NCBI RefSeq assembly: GCF_016428645.1
Contig: NZ_JAELXW010000035.1
Coordinates: forward strand, 1-64,000
Source: Glycomyces salinus
Lineage (GTDB): Bacteria > Actinomycetota > Actinomycetes > Mycobacteriales > Micromonosporaceae
Length of the DNA stretch: 64,000 nt
Direction of reading: 5' to 3'
This document shows, piece after piece, positions 8,211-17,573 of the stretch. The notes under the pieces are model-generated. The model worked only from the letters and a program-made list of their open reading frames with translations. It made no database searches and was not told where the DNA came from. The translations under genes and the position numbers were made by a program. The number at the start of each line of letters is the position of its first letter. The first letter of the stretch is position 1.

Positions 8211-9434
8211 ATGGCCAAGATCAGAGTCCAGGGCCCGGTCGTCGAGCTCGACGGCGACGAGATGACCCGCATCATCTGGCAGAAGATCAAAGACGAACTC
8301 ATCCACCCCTACTTGGACGTGGACCTGAAGTACTACGACCTCTCCATCCAGCACCGCGACGCCACCGACGACCAGGTCACCGTCGACGCCGCGAACGCGA
8401 TCGCCGAGCACCACGTCGGCGTCAAGTGCGCCACCATCACCCCCGACGAGGCCCGCGTCGAGGAGTTCGGCCTCAAGAAGATGTGGCGCAGCCCCAACGG
8501 CACCATCCGAAACATCCTCGGCGGCGTGGTCTTCCGCGAGCCGATCATCATGGACAACGTCCCGCGCCTGGTCCCCGGCTGGACCAAGCCGATCATCATC
8601 GGCCGCCACGCCCACGGCGACCAGTACAAGGCCACCGACTTCAAGGTCGACCGCCCCGGCACGCTGACGGTCACCTTCACCCCCGAGGACGGCTCCGAGC
8701 CGATGGAGTTCGAGGTCGCCCGCTACCCCGAGGGCGGCGGCGTGGCCATGAGCATGTACAACTTCAAGAAGTCCATCGAGGACTTCGCCCGCGCCTCGTT
8801 CCGCTACGGCCTGAACCGGAACTACCCGGTCTACATGTCCACCAAGAACACCATCCTCAAAGCCTACGACGGGATGTTCAAGGACGTCTTCCAGGAGGTC
8901 TTCGACGCCGAGTTCAAGGCCGACTTCGAGGCCGCGGGCCTGACCTACGAGCACCGCCTCATCGACGACATGGTCGCCGCCGCGCTCAAGTGGGAGGGCG
9001 GCTACGTGTGGGCCTGCAAGAACTACGACGGCGACGTCCAGTCCGACACCGTCGCCCAGGGCTTCGGCTCCCTCGGCCTGATGACCTCGGTCCTGATGAC
9101 CCCCGACGGCAAGACCGTCGAGGCCGAGGCCGCCCACGGCACCGTCACCCGCCACTACCGCCAGCACCAGGCCGGCAAGCCGACCTCGACCAACCCGATC
9201 GCCTCGATCTTCGCCTGGACCCGGGGCCTGGCCCACCGCGGCAAGCTCGACTCGACCCCCGAGGTCACCGCCTTCGCCGACAGCCTGGAGAAGGTCGTCA
9301 TCGACACCGTCCAGGGCGGCCGGATGACCAAGGACCTGGCCCTGCTGGTCGGTCCCGAGCAGGAATGGCAGACCACCGACGAGTTCCTCGACACCCTCTC
9401 GGAGAACCTCGCCAAGAAGGTGGCCTCGTCCTGA
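8211..9434 (+). CDS. icd: NADP-dependent isocitrate dehydrogenase
   Basis: The 407-residue protein oxidises isocitrate to 2-oxoglutarate in the TCA cycle, giving NADPH and CO2. It belongs to the homodimeric type shared with eukaryotes: it starts [20 protein letters not shown] and has [19 protein letters not shown] (substrate-binding Ser and Asn) and the metal-binding Asp region [11 protein letters not shown]. It ends with [12 protein letters not shown] for cofactor contact. I chose ATG 8211, ten bases after GAGGAGAGG; an upstream in-frame extension lacks homology to the family. It is followed by a very strong hairpin terminator, so it is probably monocistronic. Length is normal. Confidence 0.95.
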   Translation: MAKIRVQGPVVELDGDEMTRIIWQKIKDELIHPYLDVDLKYYDLSIQHRDATDDQVTVDAANAIAEHHVGVKCATITPDEARVEEFGLKKMWRSPNGTIRNILGGVVFREPIIMDNVPRLVPGWTKPIIIGRHAHGDQYKATDFKVDRPGTLTVTFTPEDGSEPMEFEVARYPEGGGVAMSMYNFKKSIEDFARASFRYGLNRNYPVYMSTKNTILKAYDGMFKDVFQEVFDAEFKADFEAAGLTYEHRLIDDMVAAALKWEGGYVWACKNYDGDVQSDTVAQGFGSLGLMTSVLMTPDGKTVEAEAAHGTVTRHYRQHQAGKPTSTNPIASIFAWTRGLAHRGKLDSTPEVTAFADSLEKVVIDTVQGGRMTKDLALLVGPEQEWQTTDEFLDTLSENLAKKVASS

Positions 9435-9509
9435 AGCGGCCGTAACTCGACCGGGGGACGGTCGTTAAGCAGGTAGCGGTACGCGTAAGCGCACCGTCCC
9501 TTCCCAGTT

Positions 9510-9556
9510 GGAGGCCCCAGCCGACGTGCCACACGGCACACTCGGCCGGGGCCTCC
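9510..9556 (+). terminator. terminator after icd
   Basis: Nested stems: GGAGGCCCC (9510-9518) with 9548-9556, GCCGA with TCGGC inside, and an inner GTGCC/GGCAC stem around ACAC. It is followed by CCCCTT. It lies 75 bases past the icd stop. Confidence 0.8.
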
Positions 9557-9614
9557 CCCCTTGGAGGGCCTGTAAACTGGGCGCGCCAGCTGAGACGAGC
9601 GGAAGGCCAAGCCA

Positions 9615-10355
9615 GTGAGAGGTGTCATCCTCGCCGCCGGACAAGGGCAGCGCCTGCGCCCCGACACCGACGACCTGCCCAAGACCCTGCTGCCGCTGAA
9701 CGAGACCGAGACCATCCTCGACACCATCGTGTCCGGGCTCGCCGAGGTCGCCGTCACCGACATCGCCGTGACCGTCGGCCACGCCGCCGACCGCATCCGC
9801 GAGCGGGCCGGCGAGCTCGAGTCCCGCTACGGCGTCGACATCACGATCGTCGACAACGACCGCCCGCACTGGAACAACGCCTACTCCCTGTGGACGGCCC
9901 GTGACCACTACGCCGAGGGCGCCCTGCTGGTCAACGGCGACACTGTCCACCCGGCCGACGTCGAACGCAGCCTCCTGGCCGCCGCGGCCGAGACCTCGCG
10001 GCTCCTGCTCGCCCTCGACGACGCCAAGGAACTCACCGACGAGGCTATGAAGGTCCGCATCGGCGAGACCGGCGTCGAACGGATCCACAAAGAGCAGCCG
10101 GTCGAGACCGCCGCCGGGGAGTACATCGGCGTCAGCCTCATCCCCGAGGCCGTCGCGGACGACCTCACCAAGGCCCTCGAGGACACCTACGGGCGCGACC
10201 CGAACCTCTACTACGAGGACGCCTACCAGATCCTGGCCGAGCGCGGCCAGGTCGACTGCGTGTCCGTGGGCGGCGCGGTCTGGACCGAGGTCGACGACCA
10301 CGCCGACTGGGACGCGGCCAAGGCCATCGCCGCCGACCGGGACCAGGAGCGGTAG
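9615..10355 (+). CDS. NTP-transferase (LicC-like sugar/choline-phosphate nucleotidyltransferase)
   Basis: The 246-residue protein has the Rossmann-like nucleotidyltransferase fold. The N-terminal signature MRGVILAAGQGQRLRP holds the nucleotide phosphates. PKTLLPLNE supplies the usual Lys, and LLVNGDTVH supplies the metal-binding Asp region. Proteins of this group activate a phosphorylated small molecule as its CDP-, UDP- or TDP-ester. The start is GTG 9615 after GGAAGG. The next gene begins one base inside its stop codon. Pairing with a glycerol-1-phosphate-dehydrogenase-like gene and a polymer exporter suggests a CDP-activated polyol phosphate for a surface polymer; that step is inferred. 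Confidence 0.82.
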   Translation: MRGVILAAGQGQRLRPDTDDLPKTLLPLNETETILDTIVSGLAEVAVTDIAVTVGHAADRIRERAGELESRYGVDITIVDNDRPHWNNAYSLWTARDHYAEGALLVNGDTVHPADVERSLLAAAAETSRLLLALDDAKELTDEAMKVRIGETGVERIHKEQPVETAAGEYIGVSLIPEAVADDLTKALEDTYGRDPNLYYEDAYQILAERGQVDCVSVGGAVWTEVDDHADWDAAKAIAADRDQER

Positions 10356-11404
10356 TGCCGCTCCTCGCCCGCACCGTCCTGGCGCCCCTGGCCGTCGAAG
10401 TCGCCGCCGGGGCCCTCGGCCGGCTCCCCGAGCTGCTGTACGACACCCGCATCTCCTCGGGCGGGCGCGTCTCGGTGGCCCTCGGACCCGGCCTCGGCAC
10501 CGAGATCGCCACCCGGCTCTCCCTGCCCGACGCCACCGTCCACACCATCAAGCCCGGCACCCTCGCCAGCGCCCGCGACCTGGCCTCGCGCCTGCGAGAC
10601 GACCGCGTCGACGCCCTGGTCGGCATCGGCGGCGGCCGCCTGATCGACACCGCCAAGTACGCCGCGACCGAACTGGGCCTGCCCATGGTCGCCGTCGCCA
10701 CCAGCCTCGCCCACGACGGCCTGGCCTCCCCGGTGGCCTCCCTCGAACGCGAGGGCGCCAGCATCTCCTACGGCGTCCACACGCCCCTGGCCGTCCTCGC
10801 CGACCTCGACTACATCGCGCGCGCCCCCGCCGCGCAGCTGCGCTCGGGCGTCGGCGACGCCCTCACCAACCTCTCGGCCACCGCCGACTGGCAGCTGTCC
10901 CACGAGGTCAACGGCGAAGCGATCGACGGCCTGGCCCTGGCCATCGCCCGCACCGGCGCCGAAGCGGTGCTGCGTCACCCCGGCTCGATCGCCGACGAGG
11001 ACTTCCTGGCCACCCTCGCGAACGCGCTCGTCCAAGGCGGCCTGGCGATGGGCATGGCCGGGTCCTCCCGGCCCTGCTCGGGCGGGTGCCACGAGATCGC
11101 GCACGCCCTCCAGGCCCTCCACCCCGGCTCTGTCACGCACGGCGAGCAGGGCGCGTTCGGCGCCCTCGTCTGCACCTGGCTGCGCGGCGACCGGAGACTG
11201 TTCGGCGACCTGGCCGCGGCCATGGCCCGGCACGGCCTGCCGCGGACGGCCGAAGAGCTCGGTCTCGGCGTCCCCGAGCTCGTCAGGGCCGTCGACTACG
11301 CTCCGAGGACCCGGCCGGGCCGTTATACGATTCTCGAACATCGTGAACTGGATTCGGTGGCGATAGAACGCCACCTCACGGAGATGATGCATGAGCTCGA
11401 TTAG
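10355..11404 (+). CDS. glycerol-1-phosphate dehydrogenase-like (iron-type alcohol dehydrogenase family)
   Basis: The 349-residue protein has the two-domain dehydroquinate-synthase-like fold. An NAD(P)-binding half is marked by GIGGGRLIDTAKY (about residue 90). The metal-binding half is marked by ATSLAHDGLASPVA and by GCHEIAHALQ plus HPGSVTHGEQ, which supply the metal His ligands. Relatives such as AraM/EgsA reduce dihydroxyacetone phosphate to sn-glycerol-1-phosphate. The start GTG shares a base with the previous stop, and the downstream permease overlaps it by 14 bases, so the three genes are probably one operon. The exact substrate is not proven by sequence. Confidence 0.8.
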   Translation: MPLLARTVLAPLAVEVAAGALGRLPELLYDTRISSGGRVSVALGPGLGTEIATRLSLPDATVHTIKPGTLASARDLASRLRDDRVDALVGIGGGRLIDTAKYAATELGLPMVAVATSLAHDGLASPVASLEREGASISYGVHTPLAVLADLDYIARAPAAQLRSGVGDALTNLSATADWQLSHEVNGEAIDGLALAIARTGAEAVLRHPGSIADEDFLATLANALVQGGLAMGMAGSSRPCSGGCHEIAHALQALHPGSVTHGEQGAFGALVCTWLRGDRRLFGDLAAAMARHGLPRTAEELGLGVPELVRAVDYAPRTRPGRYTILEHRELDSVAIERHLTEMMHELD

Positions 11405-12833
11405 CCCGTACCCCGAGGGAGTCTCCGGAGGAAACCCCGGAGATCGAGACGGGGACCGACCGGAGGCCCCGAACCCGGCCGAATACGGCTCCGGGTCCAC
11501 CGGTTCCCCGGACGGCCACCCGCCGGGGGCCACGAGCTCAGGCTCGGCGGCGTTCGCCGCCCCGCCCCCGGGCGCGCAGCCGGCCTACGGCGGCCCCGCC
11601 CCGCAGCCCGGCCAGGCCGCCCCCGGATACGGCGCGCCGCCGCCGAACCCCGGCTACGGCCAGCCGAACCCCGGCTACGGGCAGCAGCCCCAGAGCCCGC
11701 CGCCCGGATACCCGCAGGCACCGCCGCCGCCAGCCCCCACGCCGCCGGCGGCACCCGCCGGACCGCCGTACCCGGGCCAGTCCCCCCAGCGGCCACCGCA
11801 GCCGCCGCAGGGCCCGCAGCAGCAGGTGCCGACCGCGCCGTACGCGTCCGGTCCCGAGCCGGTCCGCGACATGCCGATGGCCGGGCGCAGCCCGATCCGC
11901 CGCAACATCGACGACACCGCCGAACTCCCGGCGTTCCTCGACTCGGCGATGAGCGACGAGAGCCCGAACCGCGACCTCAAGGTGCCCGAGCGGAAGGGCG
12001 CGACCCGCAAGTTCCCCCTGACCACCGGCTTCACCGCGCTGCTGCGCCACCGCCACGCCATGTCGGTCCTGGTCCGCCGCGACCTGGCGGTGAAGTACCA
12101 GGCGACGGCCATGGGCTACCTGTGGTCGCTGATCGAGCCGCTGGGCCTGGCGCTGATCTACTGGCTGATCTTCGGCGTGATCTTCGGCCGCAGCTCCGAC
12201 CTCCCGCCCGGTGTCGGGTTCGCCCTCTACATCATCCCCGGCGTCTTCGCCTGGCAGTGGTTCTCCTCGGCCATGAACGAGGGCGCCAAGTCCCTGGGCG
12301 GGCAGTCCAGCCTCATCACGGTCATGAAGGTGCCCAGAGAGGTCTTCCCGCTCTCGAAGGTCTTCGCCCGCTTCGCCGAGTACGCCGCCGGCTTCCCGAT
12401 CGTGCTCCTGATCGCGATCCTGTTCGGCGGGACGTTCAACTGGAACCTGCTCTGGCTGTTCCCGACCATCCTGCTGCAGGCGGTCATGCTCACCGGCGTC
12501 GTATTCATGCTCTCGGCGGGGAACGTGCTCTACAAGGACGTGCAGCGGTTCCTGTCGCTGTTCATGCGAGTGCTGTTCTACAGCTCGGCCATCATCTACC
12601 CGCTGAGCCGAGTCTCCGACGCCATGGAGCACCACCACCTCGAATGGGTCTACACGGCCTTCACCTACAGCCCCCTGGTGGTGCTGTTCCAGCTGCACCG
12701 CGCGGTGTGGATCCCGGAACTCGCCCCCGGTTGGGACCAGATCGCCGGCGCGTTCGGATTCTCGATCATCCTGATGTTCTTCGGCCGCTGGATCTTCTAC
12801 CGGCTCGAACCGCGGGTCCTCAAGGCCCTCTAA
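11391..12833 (+). CDS. ABC-2 polysaccharide/teichoic acid exporter permease (TagG/Wzm-like) with long Pro-rich head
   Basis: The first ~165 of 480 residues are low complexity, rich in Pro, Gly, Gln and Tyr (repeated NPGYGQ units), and should lie in the cytoplasm. Residues about 195-480 form the ABC2_membrane domain with six helices: an amphipathic start (LLRHRHAMSVLVRRDLAVKYQ), GYLWSLIEPLG, a periplasm-facing loop and a C-terminal FYRLEPRVLKAL. Family members export undecaprenyl-linked glycans with a separate ATPase. No ATPase gene follows, and none is seen elsewhere in the window. Homologues usually lack the Pro-rich head. Confidence 0.87.
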   Translation: MSSISPYPEGVSGGNPGDRDGDRPEAPNPAEYGSGSTGSPDGHPPGATSSGSAAFAAPPPGAQPAYGGPAPQPGQAAPGYGAPPPNPGYGQPNPGYGQQPQSPPPGYPQAPPPPAPTPPAAPAGPPYPGQSPQRPPQPPQGPQQQVPTAPYASGPEPVRDMPMAGRSPIRRNIDDTAELPAFLDSAMSDESPNRDLKVPERKGATRKFPLTTGFTALLRHRHAMSVLVRRDLAVKYQATAMGYLWSLIEPLGLALIYWLIFGVIFGRSSDLPPGVGFALYIIPGVFAWQWFSSAMNEGAKSLGGQSSLITVMKVPREVFPLSKVFARFAEYAAGFPIVLLIAILFGGTFNWNLLWLFPTILLQAVMLTGVVFMLSAGNVLYKDVQRFLSLFMRVLFYSSAIIYPLSRVSDAMEHHHLEWVYTAFTYSPLVVLFQLHRAVWIPELAPGWDQIAGAFGFSIILMFFGRWIFYRLEPRVLKAL

Positions 12834-12855
12834 GGAACCGGGCCCACAAGGTGTC

Positions 12856-12898
12856 TCGGGCCATGGCGTCGCGGGCGAAGCGCGCCGTCGTGGCCCGA
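12856..12898 (+). terminator. hairpin after the exporter permease gene
   Basis: TCGGGCCA (12856-12863) pairs with TGGCCCGA (12891-12898), enclosing a GC-rich, partly paired interior. No T-run follows, so function as a terminator is only likely. Confidence 0.4.
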
Positions 12899-13043
12899 AC
12901 TCGGTACGATGGCAGACACGGCTCGACTTGCGGCTCAAGCTGCACCGCCGCCCCTCGGCGCGTGTACCGCGGGTCGGCGCCCGGCGCGACGCGGCAGGCC
13001 GCGCGCTCCTCCCGACGCCCCAGTTGATGGAGATAGTTGCTTT

Positions 13044-15299
13044 ATGACCGCCCCCGAGCCCCCGAGGCCCCGATCCAGGACCGCTTCGGGGACCGGCGTC
13101 GACGAGGAGACCCTGCACCTGCCCCTGGCCGCCCCGGGGGCCACCGCCAGGCCGACCGCGCCCAGCCCCTACCCGCCGCGCGCCCCGTTCCAGCCGCCCC
13201 CGGCGCCCTCGGCCGCGCCCCGCCCTCCCCGGCAGATGCTCGAACGCTGGGAGGGCACCGGGTTCCGGCCCGACATCCAGGGCCTGCGGGCCGTGGCCGT
13301 CATGCTGGTCCTGCTGTCCCACGCGGGCTTCGCGTTCGCCTCCGGCGGCTACGTCGGCGTCGACGTCTTCTTCGTCATCTCCGGCTTCCTCATCACCTCC
13401 CTGCTGGTCAAGGAGCTGTTCGACACCGGCAGGATCTCGCTGGCCGGGTTCTTCTCCCGCCGCGCCCGCCGCATCCTCCCGGCGGCCACCGTCGTCACCA
13501 TCGCCACCGTCGTCGGCGTGTGGCTGTGGTTCCCGATCACCCGCTTCGAAGAGGTCATGCGCGACGCGTTCACCGTCGTGACCTACGTGGTGAACTACCG
13601 GTTCGTCGTCGAGAGCAACGAGTACCTCAACGCCGACCAGATGCCCTCGCCGTTCCAGCAGTACTGGTCCCTGGCCGTCGAGGAGCAGTTCTACCTGATC
13701 TGGCCGCTGCTCCTGCTGGCCCTGCTGATCTGGTGCAAACGCGTCCCGCGCAAAGCCCTGAACGCCGCGATCGCGCTGACCGTCGCGGTCTTCGTGCTGT
13801 CCCTGATCGCCTCGGTCCTGGTCACCGAGTCCAGCCGCCCCACCGCCTATTACGCCACCCACACGCGCGCCTGGGAACTGGCCGGCGGCGCCCTCCTGGC
13901 ACTGACGCTGCCGACCTGGAAGAAGATCCCGCAGGCGGTAGCCTTTCTCCTCGGCCTCGCGGGACTGGCCGCGATCGCGGCGGCCGCCTACACCTACGAC
14001 GACCAGACCGCCTTCCCCGGTTACACCGCCCTGCTGCCGGTGGCCGGCACCATGCTGCTCATCGTCGCCGGCACGGGGAAGGGCGCCAACCACATCTCGG
14101 CCCTGCTGTCGACCGGCCCGTTCCAGTTCGTCGGCAAGCTCTCCTACAGCCTCTACCTGTGGCACTGGCCGGTCCTGATCCTCGCCCCCCTCGCCCTGGG
14201 CATCGAGTCGTCCCTACTGCTCAACGTGATCCTCCTGGCCGGCACCTTCGCCCTGGCCCAACTGTCCTACCAATACATAGAAACCCCGATCCGCACCGCG
14301 AAACCCCTGAAGACCAACCACTTCTGGGGCCTGGCCACCGGCGTAGCGTGCTCGCTCCTCGCCATCGCCACTGTCATCACCGTCACGGTCACCGTCTCCC
14401 GGTCCCCGGACGCGACCGGGCCGGTCGACCTTGCCGACGTCCAGGAGGCCGAGGACCTCTCCGCGATCGAACTGGCCTTGAGCGACGGGCTCGAAATCCA
14501 GAAGGTCCCGGACGACCTGACGCCGCCGCTGGCAGGCGTCGCGGACGATGTGCCGCGGATCTATTCGGACGGCTGCCATCTCGACTTCGGCGACGTCGAA
14601 CTATCGGACGGCTGCGTCTACGGCGACCCGGATTCCGAGACGGAAGTGGTGCTCGTCGGCGACTCGCACGCGGCGCAATGGTTCCCGGCCCTCGACACGA
14701 TCGCGTCCGAGCAGGGCTGGAAGCTCCTCAACTACACCAAGAGCGGGTGCACTCCGGTCTCCGTGCGCACCGACAACGATGACGGCAGCGGCGAATACAC
14801 CGAATGCTGGGAGTGGAAGCAGGTCGTCTTCGACGAGATCGACCGAATCCGTCCGGACCTAGTGGTCCTGAGCAGCTCCAACGCTTCAATCATCAGCGGG
14901 CTCGACAAAGACGAGGGGACGGACGAATGGCGGCGCGGTTGGGTCGACACGCTCGACCGCGTGAGCGCCAGGTCCGAGTCGGTGACCGTGCTGACCGACA
15001 CTCCGCGGGCCTCCGGCACCGGTGCTCCGGACTGCCTGGCGCTGAATCCGGACGACGTCCAACACTGTCTCGAGACCCACCCCTATACCGCCGAGCATGC
15101 TGAGCGGCGTCAGGCCGTCCTCAACGCGCTGGAGCAGACCGGAGTCGAGGCCGTCCGCACTTCCAAGTGGTTCTGCGTCGATGGAGGCTGTCCACTGATC
15201 GTGGACGACCTCCTGCTGTATCGGGACACCCATCACATCACGACGCCCTATGCCAGGTCGCTGTCGAATGTCCTGTTCGAGGCGTTGCCCGACATCTGA
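13044..15299 (+). CDS. OafA-like membrane O-acyltransferase with C-terminal SGNH domain
   Basis: This 751-residue protein has three parts. The cytoplasmic N-terminus (1-68) is Pro-rich. An Acyl_transf_3 membrane domain (about 70-440) opens with FRPDIQGLRAVAVMLVLLSHAG, where the RxxAxxxVxxxH pattern carries the catalytic His; YVGVDVFFVISGFL is also typical. A periplasmic SGNH-type domain (about 490-745) has GDSHAAQW at 539-546 and the DxxH pair Asp728/His731. Such enzymes move acetyl groups across the membrane onto surface glycans. The start at ATG 13044 is supported by GGAG. It is likely to modify the polymer handled by the neighbouring exporter. Confidence 0.9.
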   Translation: MTAPEPPRPRSRTASGTGVDEETLHLPLAAPGATARPTAPSPYPPRAPFQPPPAPSAAPRPPRQMLERWEGTGFRPDIQGLRAVAVMLVLLSHAGFAFASGGYVGVDVFFVISGFLITSLLVKELFDTGRISLAGFFSRRARRILPAATVVTIATVVGVWLWFPITRFEEVMRDAFTVVTYVVNYRFVVESNEYLNADQMPSPFQQYWSLAVEEQFYLIWPLLLLALLIWCKRVPRKALNAAIALTVAVFVLSLIASVLVTESSRPTAYYATHTRAWELAGGALLALTLPTWKKIPQAVAFLLGLAGLAAIAAAAYTYDDQTAFPGYTALLPVAGTMLLIVAGTGKGANHISALLSTGPFQFVGKLSYSLYLWHWPVLILAPLALGIESSLLLNVILLAGTFALAQLSYQYIETPIRTAKPLKTNHFWGLATGVACSLLAIATVITVTVTVSRSPDATGPVDLADVQEAEDLSAIELALSDGLEIQKVPDDLTPPLAGVADDVPRIYSDGCHLDFGDVELSDGCVYGDPDSETEVVLVGDSHAAQWFPALDTIASEQGWKLLNYTKSGCTPVSVRTDNDDGSGEYTECWEWKQVVFDEIDRIRPDLVVLSSSNASIISGLDKDEGTDEWRRGWVDTLDRVSARSESVTVLTDTPRASGTGAPDCLALNPDDVQHCLETHPYTAEHAERRQAVLNALEQTGVEAVRTSKWFCVDGGCPLIVDDLLLYRDTHHITTPYARSLSNVLFEALPDI

Positions 15300-15391
15300 G
15301 TTTCGCCTCCGATCCGAATCTGAGCGTTCCTCGCGACGTGTGGGGCGCTGCTAGTATGGGGCCCGTGCCCAAGTTGGAGAGGACCAGTCAG

Positions 15392-16027
15392 ATGCGATGG
15401 CTGACGACCATTGCCGCCGCCGTGCTCCTCGTCGGTGCCGCGTGCTCCAGCGGTGAAGAAGAGGGCTCGGTCGAGGGCGATGCCGCAGAGGAGACGACTG
15501 AGGTGGTCGAACCCGCTCCGAGTCCCACGGCACACCTGGCGGTCACCGAGCCCTTCGAACTGGCTCTTCAGCCGCCCGATGGGTTCACGGCCGACGATGC
15601 CGAACGCGATGTGCTCGTCGCCGACGAGCACATCACCTACAACTTCGCGCTCGATGACAGCCATGCCGACTCCAGGATCACCGTCACGTCCTACCTCCTC
15701 CCGGAAGAATCCGAAGCAGAGGACTACGAGGCCCAGGCGGCACTGATCGTCGAGTACGACAACCGCCGCGGAAACACCATCTCGGACGTCAAGCACACTC
15801 CGACTCTGGTCCACGGTTACTCAGGCCTGTACCGGTTCGCCAAGTACGAGGTCGATGGCGAGGAGATCAGCCAGCAGAACCACTACCTGTTCGCCGGTCA
15901 GCACCTCATCCAGATCACCTGCCAATGGAACTTCGACTTCGACCAGGTCTACCAGGGCTGCAAGGACCTCACCGAGGTGTTCCCGTATCCGGACGAATGG
16001 CCGCTGCCATACCGCACCGACGCCTGA
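15392..16027 (+). CDS. putative lipoprotein of unknown function
   Basis: The 211-residue protein begins MRWLTTIAAAVLLVGAACSS, a type II signal peptide with a lipobox before Cys, followed by an acidic linker (GEEEGSVEGDAAEETTE). The remainder is a soluble domain with mixed strands and helices, plus QITCQWNFDFDQ and a second Cys (YQGCKDL) that may form a disulfide. The layout resembles LpqN/LpqT-like secreted proteins, but I would not assign it to them. Start 15392 follows GGAGAGG by ten bases; GTG 15365 is a possible longer start. A TAGTAT -10-like box lies at 15352-15357. Confidence 0.72.
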   Translation: MRWLTTIAAAVLLVGAACSSGEEEGSVEGDAAEETTEVVEPAPSPTAHLAVTEPFELALQPPDGFTADDAERDVLVADEHITYNFALDDSHADSRITVTSYLLPEESEAEDYEAQAALIVEYDNRRGNTISDVKHTPTLVHGYSGLYRFAKYEVDGEEISQQNHYLFAGQHLIQITCQWNFDFDQVYQGCKDLTEVFPYPDEWPLPYRTDA

Positions 16028-16049
16028 CCACGACGGGGAGCACCCACCC

Positions 16050-17573
16050 TCACAAGGACAGACCTGCCGAACGCAGCCGTTCACAGTGGGCTTCGAACCC
16101 GAATCGCCGGTGCGCGGCCTCGATGCCCCTCTTCTGCTGAGTCAGGTAGGACTGTGGATCATCGGCGAGGCCGAGGATGACCTCCCGCACCATTTCGGGC
16201 TCGGCGTACACGGCGCCGTCTCCGAATACCGGTTCGAACACCGGAGGCAGCACGGTCGGGACTCCCGCAGCCATGGCTTCCGCCGGAGCCCGTCCGAACG
16301 CCTCCAGCAGTGTCGAGTTCGGGAAGTAGACATAGAAGTCCAATTCGGTGAGGAAGTCGTCGACGGCCAGCGAATCGAACTCAAGGGACCGCCAGTTCGA
16401 CGGCAGGCGGCCGAGGACTCGCGCCGCGGCTTTCGTCCCGCCCAACACCGAGATCTCGAACCTCGGGTCCTCCGGGTAGCAGCTTCGCAGGTCCGCAGCC
16501 AGTTCCGGCCATTTCGACAAGTGATCCCGCGAATGGCGCCCGATGCGGATCGGCGTTCCCGCAGGAGCGCTCGAACGGCGCGAGAGCCTGGAGAGATCGA
16601 GCGCCGGGTACCAGAACTCGTCAGCGAGGTCGACGGAGCCGAGCTCGTCGGCATGGTGGTCGAGGAGGGCCTGGCGCACCAACGGCCCGACCGCCGTCCA
16701 CCGGTGCTCGCCGATCCATCCGAAGAGGTTCTCGTGCACGGTAGTCACGTCCCAGGTCGGCTTGCGTCCCGCCACCGCGTCGTAATAGGTCATCGGGGCC
16801 TGGTTGATCACCAGAATCTTCTCGCCCGCCTCGATCGACGGCAGGTCCTCCCGCATCCGCATCGCGAACGGCGGGAACCGCATGATCATCAGATCGCACG
16901 AGACTCGCTCGCGGGGACGGATGAATCGCACGCACTCTCCGTCGACCAGTTCGGCGATCTTGCCGTTGACCGGCCGGGAGACGTTGGCGGAGTACAAGGG
17001 GTGATGGAGCAGGCCCACCGTGAGACCAGCCTTGGTCAGCAGCTGGATCTCGTTCGCATTGCTGCTGGTGGTACCTCCGGGCAGGTTGAGGTTCGACGCC
17101 AGTACCACGTCGAACCGCGTCCGGCCGGGCGCGGCATCGGCCGCGGGCGGACGGATCGAGCCCATCGTCTGCGCCGCGTATTCGCGGACGGAGGGCGCTA
17201 GTTCGGGGTCAGCGACGGTGCGTTCGAGTAGCTCCCGGGGACCGCTCACGAAGCCTTGCTCGATGCGGTCCGCGGCCTCTCGGACCGAGGCCATCTTCTG
17301 CTCGCGTCGCTCTCTCGGCCACTGGCCTTCGACCGATCGGCGCGGTAGCAGCACACGCGCGTTCCGGATGTCGTAGTCCCGGGCGCGGCGGCACAGCAGT
17401 AGGACGACGAGCGCCGACTGCCCGCACAAGATCAGCCCCATCGCGGGCAGGTAGACCCGCGGCGGGGCGGTGAGCGCCAGCAGCACCGCCGTCGCCGCGG
17501 CGACCGTGATGGCGGCATAGGCCAGCGTGAGCCTCGGCGAGGACTTCAGCATCTGCCGAAGGGAACGGATCAT
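16050..17573 (-). CDS. membrane-anchored GT4-like glycosyltransferase
   Basis: The 507-residue protein has two N-terminal membrane helices (about 13-35 and 39-60) with a short loop, then a basic linker. The GT-B type catalytic region starts near residue 150 (FDVVLASNLNLPGG). The GT4 C-terminal signature is visible as LLEAFGRAPAEAMAAGVPTV, containing the conserved E-x7-E pattern that binds the sugar nucleotide. The two-helix anchor puts the enzyme at the inner face of the membrane. Its ATG shares a base with the stop of the upstream GT2 gene, so the two are translationally linked. Donor and acceptor are unknown. Confidence 0.78.
   Translation of the reverse strand: MIRSLRQMLKSSPRLTLAYAAITVAAATAVLLALTAPPRVYLPAMGLILCGQSALVVLLLCRRARDYDIRNARVLLPRRSVEGQWPRERREQKMASVREAADRIEQGFVSGPRELLERTVADPELAPSVREYAAQTMGSIRPPAADAAPGRTRFDVVLASNLNLPGGTTSSNANEIQLLTKAGLTVGLLHHPLYSANVSRPVNGKIAELVDGECVRFIRPRERVSCDLMIMRFPPFAMRMREDLPSIEAGEKILVINQAPMTYYDAVAGRKPTWDVTTVHENLFGWIGEHRWTAVGPLVRQALLDHHADELGSVDLADEFWYPALDLSRLSRRSSAPAGTPIRIGRHSRDHLSKWPELAADLRSCYPEDPRFEISVLGGTKAAARVLGRLPSNWRSLEFDSLAVDDFLTELDFYVYFPNSTLLEAFGRAPAEAMAAGVPTVLPPVFEPVFGDGAVYAEPEMVREVILGLADDPQSYLTQQKRGIEAAHRRFGFEAHCERLRSAGLSL

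Noticed and set aside
11538-14165. 875-codon minus-strand open frame across exporter and acyltransferase genes
   Set aside because: It runs antisense across two recognised genes and their gap, with no ribosome binding site and Arg/Gly/Asp-biased composition.
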